A DNA stretch of 64,000 nt from Brachypodium distachyon (Eukaryota > Streptophyta > Magnoliopsida > Poales > Poaceae). Within the stretch, counting starts at the first letter, position 1. Each line of letters begins with the position of its first letter. Made by a program: the position numbers and the translations under genes. A model generated the notes under the pieces. The model saw only the letters and a program-made list of their open reading frames with translations, did no database searches and had not been told where the DNA came from. The DNA is taken from assembly GCF_000005505.3 (NCBI RefSeq), contig NC_016132.3, positions 17,226,501-17,290,500 on the forward strand. The letters run 5' to 3'. Shown piece by piece: positions 55,019 to 64,000 of the stretch.

Positions 55019-57930
55019 ACATCTCTTTCACCCGCACTACACGCGACGCATACATGGTCATATTTGGAGCGCCGCGGGCCTCCAAATAGTCCAACTCAAG
55101 GATGACGGTCGATGATGTCCAATTTACTTGAGTTCGGAATTTTTGTGCTTTAATAGTTCGTCCCGTACACGCCATGCACATACATCATATGGGTGCCATT
55201 TTTTGTTTGGTCATGTCAGCTAACCCTTGTGTCTTTATTCGTCTTCCTCTCGTCCCACTAAGGGCTCCGGAGAGCCCACAACATAGTCTCGCCACTACAT
55301 CGTGTCATGCATTATGAATTTACCGCACAATGACCAAGACCCACAACTATATTGTTTGGTATAGCTAGCTCGGTATGTCGAATTGGCATGTTGATGAAAT
55401 CATGGCCGTCGATGCACTAGCAAGATCGATAGTACTTGGAACATATCCTTGCTTTCTCTGTGAAACCCACCTATTGATGCACTAGATTTTATCGGCCCCA
55501 ACTACCTTTGCCATCAAGAAATCTGGGGGTGTTGCAGCACAAGTGTCGTTGTATCAATTCCTACACCATGAGAAAGGAGGGGAAGGAGGCGCGAGGAGGA
55601 AGAAAGAGATGCTTTTGGGGTAAGAACAACAATAAAAAAACAATGTACAAGAGGCCGAATACTTCCAAGGAGTAAGGTGGAATTTTTTTTCCCCAAAAAA
55701 CATGAGGGGAGTCTAGTCGCATAATCTCTTATATATGGAGTTATTTGGAAATAAATGTAATTAATATTTACAAAATATGGACTGTATATAATTTAACCTT
55801 GGTTAATGAGATCAAACTCTTTTGGATATTCCATTACTATTTTTAAACAATGATGTGCCATAGATAATCTTTCTAAAAAAATGTCACCGACAATTAGACG
55901 TAAACATTCCGTACAAGCACAGACGAAAATAAAACATGCTCGAGCCCATTTGATCAGGGGTAATTCTTTGGGACTTTTCCGATCAATTGTACTTGGTTTG
56001 TTGAATAAATAAAGCCAGATTGTTTGTCTGGAAAAAATATACCAGCCCAATTTTTTGTACGTGAGAGACTTTTAATATTAATTGCCAAAATTAGTGCACA
56101 TACTGTGCACAGCCTAATCAAAAACTGCTTTCCAAATTAGCTTCATCTCTTTCTTTTTTTAAGGAGCAGTTAGCCTCTATGAAGCTGATGCGGTATAAAG
56201 GCGCCGGAACATGTATTGTGCTAACAACTTGGCTTTGTGTACTGTGTATACGGACGCAAAGGAGCTGTTCATTTTAAAAGTTGCAACATGCTATGCACAG
56301 TCAGCTATGATAATATATACTCGATCGATCGGTAGAGAGATAGAATGATCTTGTTACAACATGATTTTGATTTGTTTCTAATAGTACGTACGGAGTAGTT
56401 CGTGATATTTTATTTGAAAATTCGCCGCGGGTCAAAGAACGATAGAAAAGGATATATAGAGTACATCCACGTGCAAGTAAAACCGGTGGCGGCCTTTTTT
56501 GTCGAGAGCCAGCAGCCAAGCGCGCGTAAAGCTGCCGTAATCGGGCAACACAAATATCAAGCGAGAATACGGGCGACGGCGACCGAGAAAAAGTTGACGA
56601 GAACGAGATCGAGGCGGCCGGTGGACGGCCGTTACAGCAAACCGGCCGGGCTTTAATTTGGAGTTTTGGAGTACCCCGGCCGGGGTGTCTCGGCTAGCCA
56701 AAGGCCACGAGGGCACGTCACGGCCTCGATTTGTTATCGGAATCTCCAGGAGCGAATACACGTACGTATCATACTCCCGCGTCACAGAGCAGTACGTCCT
56801 GGATATACTCCGTATATCGATCATTCGGTCGTTCTTTCATGCCGAAAGAACGGAGTTTCGTTTTCGCCTGCGCCCTGCGCTGCTGCTGCGGAGAGCCATG
56901 CAATTTCCCTTCTTTTGTTGTTGATGAAAGCTAGCGTGTGCGTGCGTACGTTCTGCGTCATGCATATATATTCAGCTCGCGCCGCACGACAAAGATTGGA
57001 ATGGCTGGCTATATGCACGTACGTCAGTTTACGTATACATAATTACATGCATGTTGAGATGGAAGGATGCATGTTTTATAATCGTCCTGCGCGTGGCACG
57101 GATCGATGGCTCCAACGACGCCACGCTGGACACAGCATGCATGCATCGACTTGAAAAGAATAAAAGCGCGCAGAGAGTGCAGTGCAGTTCGGCAGCATGC
57201 CTGTACGTAGAAACAAAGGATCGTGTGAGCGACTCGAGTTAGGCGACAGTGAGGTGCATCATGCTCATATCAGCACACCCTAGGCAAGTATGAGTACTAC
57301 TGCTACTTTTTTTCATGAAAATTTGCACGGATTCGATCTGAAGTTAGCTCAAAACTGCGTCAATCTTTATAGAACTGATAGAAAGGTACTCCGTATAACT
57401 AAGAGATGCCCTCGTGTATGTTGGCGCAGAACAGAAGTTGTATCAATTATTACCGGCACACAGGCACGAGCATTGCATATGCATCAGGGGGGGCGCTTGG
57501 GGATCAGATCGATCGTACCGATCGATAGACGCCGGTCTCGTATGAATGTCCTCTCATGTGACGATCCTTAACACTAGGTTGAGGTGGCAGGGGCACGAGG
57601 CAGCGGGGACGGGTCCGCGGGAGCATGCCCTTCCCGTGAGAGGAAAGCTAAAGCCTACACCTCACCGGCCGGCTCACCCTTTGAGTCAAGAAGACCGAGC
57701 TATAGGAAAAAGATGCTCTCTCGCAGCTAGGTAGCGCCAACTTACAGTTGTAGCGCATGCTTTTCTCGTCTAAGGCACACAAAGTGATGTCTGACCGCTC
57801 CCCGGCTGACACGTTATAGCCTAGCCTCATGAGTAATATGCGCGCCTCGACTCTATTGTACGTGACGTTTGTTTCCTTATTTGCAGCCGGTCGAGAAGAA
57901 AATATTTCGTCTTTCTATCTGTTTTGACGT
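55019..57930. other. Intergenic, no gene recognised
   Basis: AT-rich at 55300-56450, GC-mixed at 56450-57830. Open frames near 56402-57154 overlap on both strands and have no domain. Many 'cgtacgta' and 'gatcgatc' words, frequent in grass intergenic DNA. No repeat could be delimited. Confidence 0.35.
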
Positions 57931-57936
57931 GGATTT

Positions 57937-58020
57937 GAGTATATAAATTCAAACCATTTATTTTCGAGATATATATATATATCTCGAGAAGTCAAATAAT
58001 AAGTTTGAATATATTGTGAG
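57937..58020. repeat. Imperfect hairpin of about 80 bp around a perfect 24-bp palindrome
   Basis: TCGAGATATATATATATATC continuing to TCTCGA (57964-57987) is a perfect palindrome of 24 bp. It is bordered by partly matching arms: 'attcaaaccatttatt' on the left and 'aaataataagtttgaat' on the right. No TA or other target duplication is clear. Confidence 0.6.
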
Positions 58021-59895
58021 ATTCAACAGACTGTGCAGCCTTTTTTTCTTTGCGAAATAGCATTGTATTTATGATTTAAACTGAGATAGAGTAAGTAATA
58101 AGTCATTAAAATCTCCACAAAAGGCAATCGAAGCCGCATCTCAATTCTCCCTTTAGGAAACGGGACTTGAGCTAAAAAAATTTTAGATGAACGACTTGAG
58201 CTAATTGAGCTAGCTGGGTCCGGCGCGCGGCGAGAGATCGATCTTTGTTATCCAAAAAAGCACAAGGAACAGTTTCGTCAATTGAGAAAGGAACACCCGC
58301 ACGTACGTCGTGGTCGATCGACGGCCTGATCAATAACATCCATGCTTTTTTAGCACTGCTCCATCTACTCCGTTAATTGTGCAGAGGCATATATGGGTCA
58401 GGCCTATCAATATGTGATTATTATTTTTGCGCTGGTATCAATATGTGATTTTGTGCTGATTAATGCGGGTTATCCTCGTGCAAAAAGTACGCGGTGAAAC
58501 TTTCTATTACCATCAAAGCGATATGAAGATTCTGTGATCTTCCCATCGAAGAGTGACTTTTTACTCCCTTTGGTGAGGCAACCATTATAAGGCTATCGCG
58601 TAACCATCAATCAGGTATTTATGTCTTTTCACAAGATACGTAGATTTAAAGTTAGTTTTGTTTCGGGAGGCTAGTGTTTAATGTAGTGATCATTGATACC
58701 GTGTGTTCAATTTTAAATTGGACCTTCTAATGGTTCTGCAAAATTGTTATAAAATCTGTCTGAAGCAATAGCTATTTCGAGAGAGGCTCCCCGTCCAAAC
58801 AGTAACTTTTGTATAGAAGAACTTGGAAATAGTATTAAACAATTTTGTGACAGCTCATATGTTTTATGTTCATGTCTGCTACTATGTTCTGGTAAGTTTT
58901 CACGGGAAAGAAAGTATTTTCTGCCCTGGACAACAAAAGAATTTTTTTGAGATATATATTTTCTAGAAATGCCAAAATTTGAGCACTAATTAAAATTCCT
59001 TGTTTAGACCATCTTCCAAAAACCCCACAAACATGCAAGGCAAAAAAAAAATCAGGCGAAAACATTGGAGGTGTAATGTTCAGAAATTTAAAAAAATATT
59101 CCACAAAATATTGGAGGTGTAATGTTCTAATGACGTGCAAAATTTCAAGTCAAAACACAATTGCGTATATAGTGTCAAACAGTGATGAAGCACATTATTC
59201 ATATTGATTTTTTTTCTCAGTTGTTAAAGGCAACTGAGTTTGAACTTGAAACTTTACACGTATATAAAACAACACTTGCTTAACATTTGCAATTTTTTAA
59301 GAATTTTCTAATGGTTTTGACGAATTTTCATTCACCGTATACAAGCCTGCACGCAAATATCGATCAAAGGACACCACATACCTCCTTATCTCTGTAAGGA
59401 AATAACAGGAGAAGTGAAACAAAAGTATCAGATACGTGCGTGTATCACACGCTGGTCATAGATACATGACGTGAACCCTTCTGAAATCGGATCAGATGGA
59501 CTACGCCACTAACGCACAAGATACATGCATGGCTTGCTTTTTCTCAGGCGCGACGATCCTCCTGATCATTGATCATCGATCGGTCCATACTCCTAGCTAG
59601 ACGCGCCCTAATTTACGGCATATATATTATCAGGCACATGTGGATAAGAATGTAAAACTTGCTAGTACTACACTATACTCCGTAGCAATCAGGCTCATCA
59701 ACATCGTACGCCAACCTGACGAGGCCCGAGATTTATTTATTTTTGTGTAAACACGGCGCGGTCGTTCCTTCTTATCCACGACAGGGGCGGGGTAACAAGT
59801 TGCGGGGAATATATTTCTGAGCGCGAACACGGATCATGGTCGTCTGTTATCCAAGACTACCCCATCCCAGCCACGAAAAAGATCCGGATTCGCCC
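58021..59895. other. Intergenic, no gene recognised
   Basis: AT-rich. Around 59060 and 59105 the phrase 'attggaggtgtaatgttc' occurs twice, 46 bases apart. The stretch 58880-59340, with 'ggacaacaaaagaattttttt' and later 'caattttttaagaattttct', may be an old MITE, but I could not find both ends. Confidence 0.35.
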
Positions 59896-59932
59896 CCCCC
59901 CCCCCCCCCCCCACACACACATCGCCCTCGGT
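59896..59932. repeat. Poly-C run followed by (CA)n
   Basis: About 20 C in a row and then a short CA repeat. Length uncertain for the usual homopolymer reasons. Confidence 0.8.
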
Positions 59933-60842
59933 GCCCTCGCCCCAACGGCCTTGCGCCGTCGCGCCCATGCATCATGACCCAAAGCCTCCGACGGCGCTAG
60001 CTGCGCTGCCCGCGACCGCGCGCGAGCATAAGCATTCCCCCGAGACAGCAGCCCGCCCAGCCATCCACGGTACGTATATTCCCATACCGGCACCACCAGC
60101 CCGACCCTGTATTGTTGTCGTGTTCCGTGCATCGGCGGAGGATCTATCGATCTCCCTTTCCCCGGAAAAGAGCTGAAGAGCGCTCGTGCACGCGTCCCCC
60201 CATATCGCCTTGCCCGATTCGTGTAATCCGGCCGGCCCGGGCCGATCGAGATATATGTTTGTTGGCCGCGACGCGCGCACGGGAAAAGGCACGGCCGCGA
60301 CGCGCGCACGCGGGAGCTGGAATCCGATTCGGCCCGGTCCGGGTCCGGTCAAGTCGAGCCGCGCGCGGGAGAGAGAGAGACCGATCGACGGCGTGTTGCA
60401 TGCGTTGGATCTCCTCTGCGTACCGGCGCCGTTTGGGATCGAGCCGAAGCCAAGTTGTGGGGTGCTGGCCATCGATCGATCGGCCAGTGGCCTGGGGTGG
60501 CTTTTCCCGGAAATCGGAGATCGGGTTTTCGGTGGCCGCGGGATTCCCTTGCCTCCCGCAAAAAAAAACGTGATATGGCGGCGTACGATACGACGCGGCT
60601 AGTGGCTGGCTGGCCGGCTGCCCGTAGTGCGTCGCGCGTTTGTACCCTAGAGAAGAAAAAAAAATGCACCTTCGACTGGTCCGGTCCTGCGTGCCATTTC
60701 TTTCCCCTTCCGCTTGTCCTAGGAATTGACGCCTCCAGATAGGGGTGGGCGTACTGATTCCAGAGGCCGAGTGTGAATTTAAGTTAGTGGATTCGGTTAT
60801 TAACCTCGGATAATAAATGGACTAAAACCTGTGTAATTATGT
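59933..60842. other. GC-rich intergenic block
   Basis: Several open frames of 80-166 codons overlap on both strands. They share no family motif and their composition (CG-rich, 'gcgcgc', 'gatcgatcg') explains the openness. I do not call a gene. Confidence 0.35.
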
Positions 60843-60843
60843 A

Positions 60844-60909
60844 CTCTCTCCGTTCCAAATTAACGGACGTGGATTTATATAGACGTTGGTTAATTCGGAA
60901 CTGAGGGAG
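60844..60909. mobile_element. Short Stowaway MITE, 66 bp
   Basis: CTCTCTCCGTTCCAAATTAA at the left and 'ttaattcggaactgagggag' at the right, TA on both sides (60842-60843 and 60910-60911). The inverted ends extend to 'acggacgt/acgttg'. Confidence 0.85.
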
Positions 60910-60911
60910 TA

Positions 60912-63740
60912 CTCATATTTGGTATGTAGTGTTCTGAACTTTGATGCAATCTCAAACTTGCAAGACCTTCGGTTATGTCGAGATTTCGATGCTTGAGAGT
61001 TTGAATCATATATGTGTTGGAAGTTCCGCTAAAATTCACGATTTGATGTTGTCTATTTCCCTATCAGTTCCCAAGTTCGGTTACATTGGTTTAAAACAAA
61101 AACAGAACGGAAAATTACGGTTAACCAAATTCTTGGTTACCTAAAAAACTGGCCATAGTTCGGTTACCATTTCTCGTTAACCGAATTACTAAAAAAACCA
61201 AAAAAACGAACACTCCCACCCCTGCCTCGAGATAGGATAGATTATGATTATCGATGCAAACAGGATCCCGTGAAAATCCCAACTCTGGTTAAATTCTTAA
61301 ATCTCTTATTTAAAATTTTGAAGAGTGTGGCTATATCTCAAGGCGCCTGATTTTTTAGCAAAAGCATAAAATCCCAGTCAATGCACTAGAGCCGTTGGAT
61401 TAAGCTCGGACGGCCAAACACGTCGATTTATCTCTATTGAAAAAACAGACAACTTCTCCTTAGCGAAACCGAAAATTGAATACTAGAAGATTTGAGAATT
61501 GAACTAGAAAGTGAGTTGTTCGCAGGATCCCGTTTGCATCCCTACTTATGATGATCCCTTTTGTCCAAACAGTTTGTGTCTATTTGATCGTCTTGGTTAA
61601 CTCATTTTTCCTATTATTTGTTTTTGCATATTTCTATCGTAAATTATAAAATATGTTCTATGAGGCATAGTTCATCTTAAATACTTGCTCCCTCCGATCC
61701 TAAATTCTTGTTGTGGGTCGTCCTTTTTTAAAATCGATTTCCTCTACGTGCGCTACTATTCTTCCTTCGTTTTAGTGTGCAGTCGTATCGAAGTTGCCAC
61801 TTGAAATGGGTGTTAGGAAGGTAGTTGCAGTAAAGGTTAATGCACCAGGTGCTCAACTTTCTTCATGTTACTTTTGGATATCATTTCAAATATCAAATAA
61901 TATCAAAAGCTAGTGACATAATCAGATGCAACTAACGGCATAATCAAGTGCAGTTGACAGTTTTTTGGGTGGCCGAAATCCTGCTCAACCGGAGTGGAGT
62001 ATTCTGTAAAGGCGAATCAAAAGTTCAACGAAAGGCCAAACTGCGCGCAGGCGAACTTTCAAACGAAGCTAAAATCTGTGCCCTACACAGCTAAGTTTCT
62101 CTTGGCAGACAAGCTCACTGAACAGCCACATACTAAAGCGAGATCAGATATCTCTTCCTGAAACAACAGAGGGAGTCGGAGATTACATCTTGAAAGTACC
62201 AGTACGTGATAATTATTCAGAAATCCACATGCCCCACCAGCTGCAGCCAAAATCCAACTCGATCCACATGGGAGCATGCCAAGTCCGGGTGTCGGGGAAC
62301 GACCAGTCGGCACAGGGAGGTCTACTTATGACTGCATGATAAGGAACATGTCGATCGAGGCATGCCTCCTCTGCGGTCGGTGTGTCCCGTTCAAACACCA
62401 TTGTTCCTTCGCCGATCTTACTATGATCTCTTCAGGTCAAAACCATCAACTAGTGCTCTGACTGTCTTACATCTGCACACACATGTATATATGCCTCGTG
62501 GATTCAGATTTCAGAATCACACACTGCATCAAGCACTCTCCGATTAATTCTACTGTCATTTTCCGTCAGTTCTTAGTTAAGAGCTATAGCAGTGCTAGTT
62601 AGGCTGCAGGGTACTAGGGTAGGTACGTTACGTATATAGCCAGGAATTAAGGGGTTAAGTACGTACGTGTAGGGGCCGGGTCAGCGTCGTAGGATCGATA
62701 TTTGCCCAATAAAGTACGTGGTACGTGCATGCATTTGGGCCTAAACAAACAAGCGATCGCTAATCGCGGCACACTCCAGAGTACTCCACTACCAGCTACA
62801 CCCAACCGGCCGGCAGCAAGTGTCCCGCTGCACCGATGCTCGATCTCATTGCTCCTTGCCCTTGCCCATCTGCCAGCCACTCGCTGCCGCGCGCGGCTGT
62901 GTTTCGTTGGCCAAAAAGGCTAGCTAGCTCGATCCGGGATAAAGCACGTACTACAGCGGCAAATTTACAGATTGTTAACAAAGGTCGTAGTACATCGTCG
63001 TGCGCATAAGATATTCAGGATCTGTCCGAGACCACATCCCAGGGCAGGCAGCCAGGGCTTTTGGGCGAAGTTGGCCGGGAGGAGGAACAAAATGTTCTAA
63101 AGCTCTCTCTGCCCTGCCCGCGAATCAAAACGGCTTTCTGGAAAGGCGCAGCAGGGGAAAGCAGCAATGATGGCGATCTTTTGCCATCTTTTTAGGTTCT
63201 TGTGACTCGGCACCCTCATAACCGTGCGTCACCATTTGATTTCCAAAATGCATATATACTGCCCCTGTTAAGTACTACTAGCATAGTTCATGACGTGCAT
63301 GCATGTGTAGGGCGACCAGTATAATTAATTACCATTATTTATATCTTGTGTCTAGCTAGCTGCATGCTGGCTAGTGATCGAGCACATCATGCATGCATCG
63401 ATCGAGCAAAACCTTAGCTCCCAAGGAATTAGCAGCTGACAACGATGCTCTTTTCTCCGAATGTGCTTCGCTTTCTTTCTTTCTTTGGATAGGATTTCAA
63501 GGAGGAAAGGGGCGAGGAGAATTGCACGCTGATTAATTAAAGGAGTAGCTTTGGAAGCATCCACATACCGGAGGACATCGAAAGATATATGGAGAGGAAG
63601 GGAGCTACGCGATTAGATGCCGCCCGTAGGCTTTAGTCACATTCAAAGGCCATGTTTTTAGAGCACTTGTTTTTGCTCCTCACGGAAAAGGAAAGCTCAG
63701 GCCCGCTCAGGGCATTGTCAACGTAGCATGCATGGTCACT
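60912..63740. other. Intergenic, no gene recognised
   Basis: A Stowaway-like left end lies near 61687 (GCTCCCTCCGATCCTAAATT) without a matching right end. 'aggatcccgt' occurs in inverted sense contexts near 61263 and 61524. No coding exon or RNA gene could be supported. Confidence 0.35.
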
Positions 63741-63749
63741 AAGCTCGTT

Positions 63750-64000
63750 CTAGCTAAATAAACATAGTCGTGTTAGTGCATAACTTTCTCCAGAAGGCAG
63801 GATGATCAGTATTCTTCCTCGGAACGGGTTCTCGGCCACAGTACACAGCACCCGCATCGCTCTCGGGGGCGGCTCGGGCGAAACCCAAGCCGCCGCCACC
63901 CCCTTCCCCCTCGGGTCCTCCTCTCCCCTCACCGTCGCCGGAGGACGGCGGGGCCTTTTCCCGTGGCTCTTGCGGGCGGATCTCGCGCGGCGCGGGGTTG
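63750..64000 (-). other. GC-rich, possibly coding start of a feature cut by the right edge
   Basis: Read leftward, 63990-63760 stays open for about 70 codons in one frame, with a Gly/Glu/Pro-rich stretch (EGRGGPEGEGGGGG) and then FARAAPESDAG. It resembles the GC-rich leader of a gene or of a LINE (compare 28313-28160), but it is cut by the edge and has no diagnostic motif. Confidence 0.25.

Noticed and set aside
59857..60672. Protein-coding gene in the GC-rich block
   Set aside because: Frames overlap on both strands with no conserved motif, and their content mirrors simple CG-rich words. The poly-C run also interrupts the left side.

Overview
This window is nuclear DNA from a grass. The evidence is split genes with GT–AG introns, GC-rich 5' exons, many Stowaway-type MITEs with TA target sites, a tRNA-derived SINE, an L1-type LINE, a Gypsy LTR element and inserted plastid DNA. 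Six recognisable genes in 64 kb with few retroelements suggests a compact BEP-clade (probably Pooideae, for example Brachypodium-like) genome. The species is an inference; I cannot prove it from the sequence.

Left part (1-16 kb). The 3' end of a TOD1/MUCI70-type glycosyltransferase gene (formerly DUF616) runs rightward to about 1.95 kb and converges on a leftward Raf-like protein kinase gene (coding 5514-2740, 3 coding exons, 595 aa). A long intergenic stretch with MITE relics leads to an intronless VQ-motif gene (12803-12054, leftward), then to a purine-rich repeat array and more relics.

Repeat block (16.3-28.3 kb). In order: an RNase H remnant of a non-LTR element, interrupted by a Gypsy element that keeps one 811-bp LTR and a broken gag; unassigned LTR-like sequence; a plastid-DNA mosaic with pieces of atpA, ndhF, rpoA (its 3' end inverted) and rpoC2; and a leftward LINE that keeps its 5' end but has lost its 3' end exactly at the plastid DNA.

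Middle (30-45 kb). A PHD-finger plus homeodomain gene of the HAT3.1/PRH type (36544-30641, 9 coding exons, 979 aa) carries an internal tandem duplication that made a chimeric exon 6. Its upstream region is also duplicated in tandem. Then come an S40/DUF584 senescence-regulator-type gene (40470-40060) and a truncated S40-like relative (44658-44128), separated by MITE-rich DNA that includes two interleaved MITE hairpins.

Right part (46-64 kb). A complete class I trehalose-6-phosphate synthase gene (53335-46164, 17 exons, 985 aa, TPS1-type) is followed by about 10 kb without a recognisable gene.

The genes do not form one pathway; this is an ordinary stretch of plant chromosome. I saw no convincing new molecular system. 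The most interesting structures are the exon-level duplication in the homeobox gene, the rearranged plastid insertion joined to a LINE broken at the unexpected end, and the interleaved inverted repeats. All exon borders were read by eye from GT/AG signals, reading frame and family homology.
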